Shown: positions 33,062-42,568 of the stretch, in pieces
Layout of the letters: each line of letters begins with the position of its first letter
Position numbering within the stretch: the stretch's first letter is position 1
NCBI GenBank assembly: GCA_977006965.1
Contig: OZ345382.1
Coordinates: 186,001-250,000 of the forward strand
Length of the DNA stretch: 64,000 bases
Reading direction: 5' to 3'
Source: Phymatolithon calcareum
Taxonomy: Eukaryota > Rhodophyta > Florideophyceae > Hapalidiales
Notes under the pieces: generated by a model
Database searches by the model: none
Seen by the model: only the letters and a program-made list of their open reading frames with translations
Told to the model about the DNA's origin: nothing
Program-made: the position numbers and the translations under genes

Positions 33062-33667
33062 TATATCTCAAGAAAATGATCTGCTGTGTAATCAATGATG
33101 TATTTGATTTTTAAACTATTAACATATTATTGTTAACTAAGAATCCATGTAGCAGCAGGGACACAGGAATACGGGGTGGTGAAAATTATCAAATCAGCTA
33201 CGATCCCGGTAGCACCGAGGCCCAGTGCATGCGATAGCGGATATAGTACAGACTCTAGCAGTATAGCTGGTGTTCGAATTGCGTGCGTTTCGGGCCAGCT
33301 TGAGTGCAGTTCTTTGCTTTTCGCTTCCTTCACATCGGATCATGGCCGCAAGAGCAGTTCTTTTCACTCCTGTAAACGATTGGTATCATAATATGATAAC
33401 CAAAATATTATTTTGCACCTAAATCGCCCGTTCTCTGGCGTACTCCGGTTGCAGCGAGAAAGCGCTCTCCTCTAGGAAAAGTTGGCAATCGATTGATCAG
33501 AAGGTTCCCAAGCCATTAGCACCATTTTCTTTTCTATGGAGTAAATAGCGGATTTGATAATTTTTCGGGCCCCTTATTATGAAGGCTATTTTGCAATTAC
33601 ATGGATTCTAAGTTAAGCAAAACGAAGTGGACTTGAAAGATCAGATTCGTTGTGTGAACGGTGACTG
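33062..33667. other. Spacer without a supported gene
   Basis: No motif or repeat is evident between the LINE relics and the copia insertion site. Confidence 0.5.
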
Positions 33668-33672
33668 TGATC

Positions 33673-33866
33673 TGTTAGCACTGAAGGATGACTAGGGCTT
33701 TACTTAGATGAGAGCGGTAGTACTTATAGTGGGCTATCGATCATACATGTGGCTGGAGAGGGCAGACTAGGGCTGTCTACTGATTATCCAGCCCACTAGT
33801 GAGGATCTGACAGGTCTTAAGCGGCAGTAGGAGCAGCGTTTGGAGTAAACTAGTGAGTATCTGACA
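33673..33866 (-). repeat. 3' LTR of the copia element (194 bp)
   Basis: TG-start at 33673 and CA-end at 33866. It contains an 18-bp motif twice (33795-33812 and 33849-33866, ACTAGTGAG-G/T-ATCTGACA). The 5' LTR has one copy and is 54 bp shorter, as expected from deletion between these repeats. Confidence 0.75.
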
Positions 33867-33878
33867 CCCCCTCTCGAA
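33867..33878 (-). other. Polypurine tract of the copia element
   Basis: On the minus strand, CGAGAGGGGG directly precedes the TG of the 3' LTR. This is the expected plus-strand primer. Confidence 0.6.
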
Positions 33879-33987
33879 CGCTTTTCTCATCGCCGCGTAA
33901 AAGCAGAATGTTCTGCTTGAATTTGGTCTTGCAAAGCGGTTTTCTGCATATCAGCTAGTTTCCCAGTGCCTGGCACGTGTATAGGGA

Positions 33988-34446
33988 CTATGTTGCTGTT
34001 TGAAACTTGCTCGGCGAGGTAGTGGCACCTAATATGATGTGTTTCGACCTTGTTTTTACGCTGTTGGCCGTACCCATAGCTATGGCGCTCTTGTTGTCAA
34101 TAAACAGCTGTGTCGGCTGATTTATCGGGATCTCCCATTCGTTGAAGAGTTGCTGCAGCCAGATGATAACTCTCGCCGCCTCAGCAGCTGCGTAGTACTC
34201 GGCCTCAGTGGAAGACAGTGTTACCGCGTTCTGCAAAGTGCTACGCCAGTAGATAAGGTCACCAGCATAACGCACTGCTATGCCGGTGCGTGACCGGCTC
34301 GTTTGTGTACAGGAAGCCCAGTCGCTGTCGCAATAGACTTCAAGGTCGGGGCTTGCGGTGCGTCGATACTTGAGGCTCATTCCGCGCGTCCTGCCAGGTA
34401 TCGGAGGAGATGCTTGAGCGCCTGCCCGTGGCGGCCGGTAGGACAA
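33988..34446 (-). pseudogene. pol: Copia RNase H domain
   Basis: Frame with VYCDSDWASCTQTSRSRTGI, IYWRSTLQNAVTLSSTEAEY, QLFIDNKSAIAM and TRSKHI. These are the canonical copia RNase H blocks (D of DSDWA, E of STEAEY, D of IDNKSA, and the RSKHI box). It continues from the RT frame with a frame change near 34400 and ends before the polypurine tract. The catalytic residues are present, but the polyprotein is broken. Confidence 0.8.
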
Positions 34447-35615
34447 TGCATGTGCCTTGCGAGTTGTGAAGCGATGTATCCGACCTTGTAGCCAACTGTG
34501 CCAGCTATGAATCGTATCGAACCAAGGGATCGCTGATACTCCTTGACGGCTGTCGCATTCAGCGCCTGCTCGTCGTCGTGCTTTCCTGTGAGGTCCGCCT
34601 TAGGATTTTGTCGGAGGAGTGCGGGGTTGCATTTCGACATGCTGGCTCCAGTGAAGAGTTTGTTGATGTGCTTGGTGACGGTGAGCTCCACACCCTCAGA
34701 TTTGCGATTGACCCTGATGCCGGCATGCTGCGAAAATGGAGTTTGCTCAGTGATCTGCCACTCGTCGCGCATGGGCTTGAGCAGACTTTCGAGTAGCGTT
34801 GCGGAGGCTGAATCAAGGAGGAAGTCGTCAGTATCTGCTAGCAAGCGCGGGACGCGACCTTGTACATCCTTGTAGATAAAGACAGAAGGCTCCGCAGTAA
34901 GCGCTTTCCAGCCCCATTTAACTAGCTGTGCATTCCTATGCCTTTCCCAGAGAAATCTCCCGTCGGGAGAACCCATCTGCGCGCGTTCAAGGAGGACGAG
35001 CATTACAGGCTGTGTGTATGAGCCGTCCGAGCGTCGCGGCTGCTTCATCACTACGGGGAATCTTGTGTCGGCTGGCGCGCGCCGGTATGCACCGGGGACA
35101 TCTACGGACCGGATGTACTCATTATTGAGTGCGGCATGCGCCTATAGGAGGCGCCGAGCGGTGTGTGACGGCGTCTGCGCCGCCGTCCAATCTGGGTCGT
35201 AGTGAATTCCGGGCTTCATCAGATCGCCCCGCGCGGTGCAGCGGGAGGATAGCTTTTCGATCGCGCCCAGTACTGTAGTCTCGTACTTGTAGGTCCATTT
35301 CGGATGAACTGGACGGTCTCCGTGCTTCTGGTCGACGAACGACCAAGCGCCGAGAGCGATGCTGCGGTCGATAGAAGCATCGTGGGATGCGGCCCACTCT
35401 TGTGCATGAGGACCCCTTAGAGCTTCAGCAGTAGAGCGCGTGTCGGCGGGTACTGTGCGAGTGGCCATCGCTGTAGTGACTTCTGCTCCTGGATGTAGTG
35501 CTTGGCCTTCGGGAAAGGCATTTGTACTTGCTATATCACGCTCTTCCTCGACAGGTAGACGGAATCGCAGATGCTTACGAGTGCTTTGGCGCAAGCGCAT
35601 TAAGTGCGTGCGCAA
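34377..35615 (-). pseudogene. pol: Copia reverse transcriptase, frameshifted
   Basis: The N-terminal part (35615-35142) reads EALRGPHAQEWAASHDASID, then WTYKYETTVLGAIEKLSSRC and GIHYDPDWTAAQT, the usual copia RT entry. The C-terminal part (35051-34377) has KALTAEPSVFIYKD and a catalytic box, RLLADTDDFLLDS, in place of the usual YVDD. GIRVNRKSEGVELTVTKHIN and YQRSLGSIRFIAGTVGYKVG follow, then HGQALKHLLRYLAG. The two halves are in different frames. The ADTDD box keeps both aspartates and may be normal for this lineage. Confidence 0.75.
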
Positions 35616-36135
35616 GGTCGAAGTCTGTCTTGTTATATTTATTGTGGTGGGTATCGAGCCATCTCTTCGCTTTTGCGTTGAATTTGAAGTGCCCTGGATG
35701 GGTGGGAGATCGGTCTATGTTGCGTCGAACGTGCGAGTATCGTTTGTCTCGGTATTTGACGTGCTTCCTGCCCCTGTGAGACGTTGTTCGATCTTCGATG
35801 AATCGCGTGCCATGCGTGGAGGTCCGGAAGACTCCATATCGCTGCTTGGATTGATGGGCGCGAAGTCAGCAGACAGGCAAACGTCAAGTCGCTTTTTGCG
35901 TGGATCAAACACATCGAACGTAGCAGAGGAGGTCGCCGAAAGGTACCTTCGGAGGAGGCCGCGTGGAGTGAGGCTGTTTTTCCACGTGCCTTGTTTGGAA
36001 TGAAGCCAAAAGCGCCAAACGGGATTGCCCGGCCCAAGTTTGGCTTCACCCCGAAGAGCGCTCTGTCGGGCAGAGCCTTGCTCCAGCCTTCGGTATCGCG
36101 TTCCATTTGGCCGCGCAGTCCGAGAGGGAAAACTC

Positions 36136-36663
36136 CTAAAGGTTCTTCGGCAGCTTGGCACGGAGAAGTTGTGTGCGTATGCAGTTCTTAAGGACTCCTA
36201 TGGCGCGCTCAGCCTGGCCCGACATTTGCGGGCTGTTCAGGACTGCTTTTGTTATTACCTTACCAGTGCGTTGGGCGAAACGGAGGGGTGCGCAAGCTGA
36301 GAGCTCTGGAGCTCCGTCCGACTGAATTCGTAGGACCGGACGTCCAGTGGCACGTTGTAGCTTGCGTAGAGCGATGACTAGTGCACGACCAGCGGCCGTT
36401 TTTGTGCGTGTGGGTAACGCTTTAACAAAGCCCGAGGCCTTGTCAACTGCGACAGTAAAGTACCTGTTTCCCCTGATGGACTTTTGCAGTGGTCCGGCCG
36501 TGTCGGTGCTGATTTTTGCCAGTGGCGACACGTTTCCGTCCGTGGCGGAAAGATGCGGGGTACCCGTCAACTTCGCTTCATTGCAAGGGGCACAGGTGTA
36601 CTCTCTTTTTTCTCCGGAGGTTTCACTGCGCAGCGACGGGAAGGCAGCAAGCAGACGTCGCAT
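36136..36663 (-). pseudogene. pol: Copia integrase core
   Basis: The frame begins in the pre-integrase region (LHESFAHPHPAAM upstream of the ORF ATG, then YTCAPCNEAKLTG). It holds the D,D,E core: STDTAGPLQKSI, then RIQSDGAPEL and QMSGQAERAIGVL. It is offset from gag-protease by a frameshift and an upstream TGA. The integrase C-terminal segment continues in other frames to about 35640 (LFGVKPNLGRAIPFGAFGFI; CLSADFAPINPSSD). Confidence 0.75.
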
Positions 36664-38054
36664 GGCGGCAGGGTGCGGGTGGGCAAAAGATTCATGCAGT
36701 TTTCTGAGGGCTCACGGTATGAGAAATCTCGACCGTATAGACGGCTTATGCGCTTGTGCTGCAGATGCGCTTGGCACGGGACGTCGAATGCGTATACATT
36801 TCCTGTTCTAGTACCCGAGTCAACAACGCAGGGAGGCTCCTTGGTAGTTTTTAGCGTGACGAAGAATCGATGTCCTTGGATTAGTGTGTCGTTGTCATCG
36901 GCGATGCGCGCTGCCGATACGAGGTCGCGTGCAAGCGAGGGTACGAACAGAGCGTTCAATAATCGAATGGATTTAGATGCTCCGTGGAGGAGCATGCTGC
37001 AGGTGCGCTTTGCAAGCATTGTGGCTCCGTTGGCTAGGCGAATGGGGATTTTCACGGAGCGCGCATTCGACAGAGCGGAACTGGACTTTGTGCAGTGATA
37101 GCTAGCGGCGGTGTATAGCAGAGGCGACATGGGATAGTTCTGGTCGGAGTTTACGTTGCTATCTGTAAAGAGCATAGTTGCTATAGAATTAGCCACCGCC
37201 TTTATGAAGGACTGGCCTTGCGCCTGGTTGGAAGCGGCGGCTGCGACGGTGGCAGGTTCACGGGGGCGCTGTCCGGCGCGAGAAGCGGCGCGCGCCTTGA
37301 TGGCCTTGCAAATGTCATCACCTTCGACGTGGTTGTCCATCCGGTGCGTCATGCACCGGTAGTCCGTTACTGTAGGATCATTAGGACGGCGACCGAAGTG
37401 GTTAGAATCCTTGTTCCTATCTCCTCCCGCGCTTTGGTTTCCCTTCCTGTTATTGAAATTGGGCGGGGGGTTGTGCGGAAGGCGTAACACAGAAGCAATG
37501 AGGCGGTTAACAACCTCGTACGTGCGGTGAGAATCCGGGAGGTACGCGTAGAGCTCACGGGTCGCGTGGGAATGGGCGGTGTTGGGCAGTCCGGCGACAA
37601 TATCGGCGATGAACGAGGCGGGCTTGGCAAGGTGGTGCTCCGCATCAGCGCTGAGGAGCTTGTAATGGCGGTCTCTATGGGCGACGATGTACGCCGCGGT
37701 CGACGAGTGCGCGTTGAGTGGCTTCACCGTCGTGTCGATAGAGACCTGGTATATGAACACCTGAGGAGCAGTTAGGATAAGATGCTTGTAAGCGTCGAGG
37801 GCGCTCATGGGGGAGATAGCCTGGCGCATCGATTTGCTGACAGTCAGCATGAGGAACGACTTTAGCAGGGCCGCCTGCGCGGCTTCGACTTTGTTCCGGT
37901 CGACAGGCTGACGCTTGAGCAAATCATTGGCCTGTTGACCTTGTACCACAGCCTCAACGTACAGCCTCCAATCACGATGGTTAGAGGCGTCAGCGCGGAG
38001 AGTGGCGATGCTGTCCGTGTGCCAGGGGCGAGTTGGGATGTGGTGGTCGGTCAT
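36567..38054 (-). CDS. gag: Copia gag with protease-like region, 495 aa
   Basis: The ATG at 38054 lies in a strong context (CCACCATGACC). Residues 1-200 are a gag-like helical region (DWRLYVEAVVQGQQANDLLK, LIASVLRLPH). A CxxH-x4-H-x5-C finger follows (CMTHRMDNHVEGDDIC). The protease segment is recognisable by LLYTAASYHCTKS and LLNALFVPSLARDLVSA. It aligns with the family motif LDSGASxH, but with Tyr where the catalytic Asp should be and Ala for Gly. The ORF then runs out of frame through the pre-integrase region. The protein is probably made but not self-processed. Confidence 0.7.
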   Translation of the reverse strand: MTDHHIPTRPWHTDSIATLRADASNHRDWRLYVEAVVQGQQANDLLKRQPVDRNKVEAAQAALLKSFLMLTVSKSMRQAISPMSALDAYKHLILTAPQVFIYQVSIDTTVKPLNAHSSTAAYIVAHRDRHYKLLSADAEHHLAKPASFIADIVAGLPNTAHSHATRELYAYLPDSHRTYEVVNRLIASVLRLPHNPPPNFNNRKGNQSAGGDRNKDSNHFGRRPNDPTVTDYRCMTHRMDNHVEGDDICKAIKARAASRAGQRPREPATVAAAASNQAQGQSFIKAVANSIATMLFTDSNVNSDQNYPMSPLLYTAASYHCTKSSSALSNARSVKIPIRLANGATMLAKRTCSMLLHGASKSIRLLNALFVPSLARDLVSAARIADDNDTLIQGHRFFVTLKTTKEPPCVVDSGTRTGNVYAFDVPCQAHLQHKRISRLYGRDFSYREPSENCMNLLPTRTLPPCDVCLLPSRRCAVKPPEKKESTPVPLAMKRS

Positions 38055-38244
38055 GGTGGAAGATGTTGGTTGCGAGGAAGGGGGCGTCTGTGGTGAAGAT
38101 GGTGGTTGAGAACGGGGCGGTGACGAATTGGCGTCACTTTCAGAGCTGGTACTCTCCTTGTAGTTAGGTGCGGGCTTCGTAGGGTGCCGCTTGGGTCGCC
38201 CGGAGGCGTGTGTGGCAAAAGTTTCCGTGTTGGTCAGTGATTAG

Positions 38245-38262
38245 GCGTATAGGCCCATAACC
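38245..38262 (-). other. Primer-binding site, half-tRNA-iMet type
   Basis: Abutting the 5' LTR, the plus strand reads AGGCCCATAACC (38251-38262). The last 11 bases are identical to the anticodon arm of eukaryotic initiator tRNA-Met. On the element strand this is GGTTATGGGCC, as in Drosophila copia, which primes with an internal cut of that tRNA. Confidence 0.75.
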
Positions 38263-38402
38263 TGATAGTACTGAATGATATCTAGGGCTTTTCTTAGATG
38301 AGAGCGGTAGTACTTATAGTGGGCAATCGATCATACATGTGGCTGGAGAGGGCAGACTAGGGCTCTCTACTGATTATCCAGCCCACTAGTGAGGATCTGA
38401 CA
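38263..38402 (-). repeat. 5' LTR of the copia element (140 bp)
   Basis: TG at 38263 and CA at 38402, followed at once by the TGATC duplication. It is the 54-bp-deleted version of the left LTR. Confidence 0.8.
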
Positions 38403-38407
38403 TGATC

Positions 38408-39560
38408 TAGAATTGAGGAAAAGGAAAGAAGGATATTGAAGCGCCTACGGTACGCTCCTCCGGGCAGTTCTGGGGTTTCTTCTACAGCTGAATCACTGCA
38501 CTAGTCTCAAATGAATTATCCTCAGTAGTTTCTCATGACTTTTCTAATAAATTGTCTTCTGCAGTTCTCTTGAATATTTTTCCAAGTTCTTTCTCTTTCG
38601 ATTTAGTCCCGTCCCACTATTTTCATATGATGCCTATTCCTCATTCTGTTACATCTCTTGATACTCTTTTTAGTTTGGTTTATTTTCTTATACACAGCTT
38701 GATCTCGTCTATTTCGACTCAATATCATGTATAGACTGGGCAAAACTTTACTTTTGTTAATATTTGTTTCTCTTTTCAGAGTTCGTACGTGACACCTGAT
38801 CTCGCAATACTTATCAATTCCTTCTACAGCAGCCGAAAACCCTGGTGTGCATTTTAGCTAATGCCTGAGGCCGTGGTCTCTCTCCAGGGTGAAAAATGAA
38901 GCAGGTCTATATCTATCGTTTTAATGAGGCCTTTGAATCTGAAAATCATTATCTTACATCGCCTTTTCGAAGTTCAGTGTTCTACGAACAGGAAGCACTA
39001 AATATTCTATCAGCGAACTCATGGATGTCGAAGAAGATCAAGATCTTAATCTGCGTTCATACGTGAAGCCATTGCAAGGAACGGAGAGCAAAACAGAGCC
39101 ATCTTTGCTGTCATATTATAGGACGTCCCGAGAGGAGCCATTAGTAATAGACATGGACGATAGAACAGCATAAATCGCCTACCGAATGGCCACTGCAAAG
39201 AACTTTGTTCACTGCTCACGTTTCGCAGATATACCGAGACGTATAGGGCAGGCGACCAAGACCTTCATACTTTGATTGACCTCCACATATGTGTCATTTG
39301 ATAAGAACGAAAGCTCCAGGGCTTGACGAAGGGAAGGCTGAAATGCAAAAAGCTGATGTGGAAGGAAACATAAACCCAGTCTTTGGGCTATGGGCAGCAT
39401 GCGGAAGGTGCAAAACCCCTCCCGATGGCTTGGCTGAAAGCCTTCTTAGTCTCATGACACAAAAACGTGTACCGCGATGATCTAAAAACATTTCAGCCTT
39501 TTTCTTTACTGAGTCAACCCTACGAGAAATCACCATGGATTGGCAGGGGAAATTTTGAGC
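38408..39560. other. Intergenic stretch without a supported gene
   Basis: AT-rich. Short ORFs such as 38552-38734 are low-complexity. No motif is seen. Confidence 0.5.
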
Positions 39561-39561
39561 C

Positions 39562-39812
39562 ATTCTGGCGGACAAGCAATCAAGCCGTCGATATCTGGCG
39601 GATACTCCCGCAGGCTTTTGCCCCTTCCACGTGGCAGATGGAAGTGGTGATATCCGCCATACATGCGATGACCATTTTATGCGAAGCAGTAGCGTACTCA
39701 GTATCCGCCAGGTGAACATTTTCTGATCCTCCAATAACGAACCATATAATTTGCGGATCCGCACAGGAAATATAATAATATCCGCCCAAGATCAGAGTTC
39801 TATCTGGCGGAC
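39562..39812. repeat. Cluster of CTGGCGGATA-type motifs in both orientations
   Basis: TCTGGCGGA/TATCCGCC occurs near 39563, 39593, 39651, 39702, 39778 and 39802. A perfect palindrome, TGCGGATCCGCA, lies at 39752-39763. That is about seven sites in 250 bp, ending 40 bp from the Ty3 LTR. It may be a binding-site array or the subterminal region of another element. Confidence 0.5.
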
Positions 39813-39852
39813 ATATTCGAACTCGTCGACAAAAACGGTTTATTTGTGTTAG

Positions 39853-40171
39853 TGTAACGTACGCGTTGGCTGTGCGTCGTTAAGTGCGTGCACGAAGGCA
39901 CACTAGAGGGCACACCGCACAGTAAAGTTGTCTGTGCGGGTTCGTTTATTCGGAAACGTGTGCCCGTGGAGACAGTGAGTGTCTCCACTATTGTGTTGTG
40001 TGTTGGAGTGATGGGTGTGTGTTCTCCGTTGTTCCCCTCTCTCTCTACTATGTGAACTTGGCGAGCTATTTCTACTAAAATCTCACGGAGGTACTCAACG
40101 ATGATTGGCTAACGAGCAGTGAAAAGATCTCTCTGAGATGCGCATCATAATGCCCACTCAAAGGCATTACA
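39853..40171 (-). repeat. 3' LTR of the Ty3 element (319 bp)
   Basis: Starts TGTAACGTACGCG and ends GGCATTACA, so the ends form TGTAA/TTACA. It is preceded by the TTAG duplication. Just inside (40172-40190), the minus strand carries a purine-rich AAGGCAGGGG that may be the polypurine tract. Confidence 0.9.
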
Positions 40172-40760
40172 AACCCCTGCCTTGAGGGAACGACAGGATG
40201 GTTGTCGTTTCCAACAGCACGTCCGCGCGCGATGAAGACGTGCACGCGGGATGGTCAAGGCGGAGCGTTCAGAATGCGGTATGATACAGGGATTAGGACA
40301 GGTGTCTGTCGGGTCGAATTATTTGTGTATGACAAAAATCTGATAATTGTCGCCACGTGGCAGAAGTGTCCAAAAAATATTTGCAAAACTTAGCGCTGGC
40401 TGGAAAAACACGTGGCATTCGCGGGAGATCACACGGGATGGTCTATATCAGAGGCCCGCGAGTGATCTCCGGGTCGAGGAGGAGACAGATCACCCCAACC
40501 CCCGCTGAACCCGAAAACATTCCATTGCGCGGTCTGTGCGTGCGCGTCTTGCTCCTCTGCGTCGACCGTCATCGCGGAAGTGGAATCCGGTTGAGCGCGT
40601 CTTCGGCAAATCGCGACACGTTGATTAAGTTCTTCCGCAGATAGCCGAAGCGCAATCACGGGTGGTAAAACAAACTCCGCGATGACTCGGGTCAAAAACG
40701 TCAACCGCTCGAGAGGGAGCAAGACGAAGCAGACCGCGAAGAAGAGCACGGGCGGAGGCT

Positions 40761-41957
40761 ATGAAAGCCGCGCGCCGCACCGTGAACAAGTCTTCGGAAG
40801 AGTGGGTCATCACCAAGAAGGAAGCCGGGCGTCGTTTCGCGCATATCGTATTCCGAGGCCGAAACGCACGTTATCCGGGGAGGTGGGTGCTTCGATTGCG
40901 ACCTGGCACTGACCAGCCGTATTCGCAAGAGATGTCGTCGAACGATGACGACATTCGGAGGAGCTTTGGGCAAGTCGTGTTCTCTTGGTGCAAAGATCGG
41001 CCCGGAGTCAAGTTGACTCGGGAAATTGCGTATCGGTGGGGTTTATCGGAGGCCATTGTATTCGAAGACGATTTCAACAACCTCAGGGAGAACGACAACG
41101 TCATGGAGGTTGGAAAGATCTTCTACAATCCCTTGCATCGAATCAAGGGTCTCATTCTGCCGCAGAACATGCGCTACGAGGATTTGGAAGCGGGATGTTA
41201 TTACGGTGCCGCCAGGACGTCAGTCAACTGGCACCTCATCCTGTACTATACGTCCAAGATTCAAGTGGTGAAAGAAGGCGAGGTGCTTCCGTTAAGGAAG
41301 AACGAAAGTCGGCTGAATGTTTCCCGGAAAACACCGCTGCACAAGCGTCTGGATATGTTTGACAAGTTCTGTACGGATAATCTCGGGAAGATACTCGTCG
41401 TGGAGAGTGCAGGATGGAGGCCGAAGTCGCGGTCAGCAAACAGGTACTACCGTCCGAACGAGCGCATTTTGGCTGTCAACAATGGCTTCGAATGTATGTT
41501 GAGTGCTGTGGTGAATGCGATATTTGCGGCCGGAAATGAAGAAGTGGCGCGAGATGTGGGGCGCCAGGCGGAAATGGGAACTGTGCGCTGTTTGCGAGAT
41601 TTGGCGAAGTGGGTTGAGTATGAAGTCCGCACGTATCGACTAACGGAATATGAGGATGCGAGATCCGGTGCGGCGGTGAGTCTGGATTGGTTGGTGAACA
41701 ACTGTCGTGGTATTGCCGTTGTGCATCTTGTCGGTACGAATTGCGTGACGCATCTCGTCTGCATGGATGGTGACAAAAAGCTGTTGTACGACAGTATGGA
41801 AGAACACCCAATGACTTTTTGCGCTGCGGCCGTTAAGTGTTGCGTCGGAGACGGCAACGTCATCGAGAAGATATTCGTTCGTCGTTTGGAGTGCATCAGT
41901 ACCAACAATCGTGTGGGAAAGAAGCGGAAGCTGAACAGCGCCCGGAAAAAGCGCTAG
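40761..41957 (+). CDS. Antisense ORF of the Ty3 element, 398 aa, putative Cys-peptidase fold
   Basis: A single intact frame from a true ATG, on the strand opposite to gag-pol, lies between pol and the 3' LTR. An ATG at 40682 in another frame reads a Lys/Arg-rich start (MTRVKNVNRSRGSKTKQTAK), so a longer N-terminus may have been lost by one indel. Residues 1-230 are unrecognised. Residues 241-256 (NGFECMLSAVVNAIF) place a Cys at the start of a helix. About 86 residues later comes THLVCMDGDKKLLYDSMEEH, with His331 and Asp344 on predicted strands. The order Cys-His-Asp and this pattern resemble papain-like peptidases (OTU/C39 style), but no family is recognised. The tail KKRKLNSARKKR is a likely nuclear signal. 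A roughly 590-bp leader separates it from the LTR. A broken relative is at 28368-29151. Confidence 0.6.
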   Translation: MKAARRTVNKSSEEWVITKKEAGRRFAHIVFRGRNARYPGRWVLRLRPGTDQPYSQEMSSNDDDIRRSFGQVVFSWCKDRPGVKLTREIAYRWGLSEAIVFEDDFNNLRENDNVMEVGKIFYNPLHRIKGLILPQNMRYEDLEAGCYYGAARTSVNWHLILYYTSKIQVVKEGEVLPLRKNESRLNVSRKTPLHKRLDMFDKFCTDNLGKILVVESAGWRPKSRSANRYYRPNERILAVNNGFECMLSAVVNAIFAAGNEEVARDVGRQAEMGTVRCLRDLAKWVEYEVRTYRLTEYEDARSGAAVSLDWLVNNCRGIAVVHLVGTNCVTHLVCMDGDKKLLYDSMEEHPMTFCAAAVKCCVGDGNVIEKIFVRRLECISTNNRVGKKRKLNSARKKR

Positions 41958-42142
41958 AAGTAACGTTTAGCGAAGTGATTGAGAATAGAAATGTGTGAAC
42001 GGCTCGAACAATAGGTTTGTGGTCGATGTAGAAATGTGCTGAGCCCATGAATGTTGGAATTGTGATCAATGAGAAATAAAACAGCTAGCTGCTGTCTGGT
42101 AATGTGGAAAGAACTGCTTTATGGTCTGTGAAAATGAGCGTC

Positions 42143-42510
42143 ATGTCGAAGAAATGTCGACATCGAAAGTCCACAGCCTGTCGAAGAAAGGACGACAGCG
42201 AAATGTGTGGCGACAGTCAAGCGCATAATACAGCCATGTCGAAGAAATGTCGACATCGAAGTACCACAGCCTGTCGAAGAAAGGACGAAAGCGAAACCTG
42301 TGGTGGTGTGTAAAAATCGCAGGAAGTCATGTCGAAGAAATGTCGACAGCGAAAGTCCGAACCCTGTCGAAGAAATGAGGACAGCGAAATGTTCGGTGAC
42401 CTCCTGCGCACAAGGAGACATGTCGAAGAAATGTCGACAGCGAAAGTCCGAGCCTGCCGAAGAACAGACGACAGCGAAAATCTCGGTGGCATCCGGTGTG
42501 AGCGCTATGT
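42143..42510. repeat. Four 93-bp tandem repeats with paired hairpins
   Basis: Units start at 42143, 42236, 42329 and 42420 (periods 93, 93 and 91). Each contains TGTCGA-N7-TCGACA and, in the first three, a second inverted repeat of the CTGTCG-N9-CGACAG type (6-bp arms, some with mismatches). The block lies between the stop of the antisense ORF (41957) and the stop of pol (42569). The first two periods are multiples of three, and both strands are partly open. Confidence 0.75.
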
Positions 42511-42568
42511 TGATAGACAGACAGTGTGAGGGCAAGACGAGAAACAAGCGAGTGCTTTATAACATGCA

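Larger units (their letters stand above)
33673..38402 (-). mobile_element. Ty1/copia LTR retrotransposon, complete ends, mutated genes
   Basis: The element is delimited by LTRs and a perfect 5-bp TSD, TGATC (33668-33672 and 38403-38407). On the minus strand it runs 5' LTR, half-tRNA primer site, gag-protease, integrase, RT and RNase H, then polypurine tract and 3' LTR. The comparable 140 bp of the two LTRs differ at eight positions, implying a moderately old insertion. Gag/protease is open, but integrase and RT are split by frameshifts and stops, so the copy is not autonomous. Confidence 0.85.
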
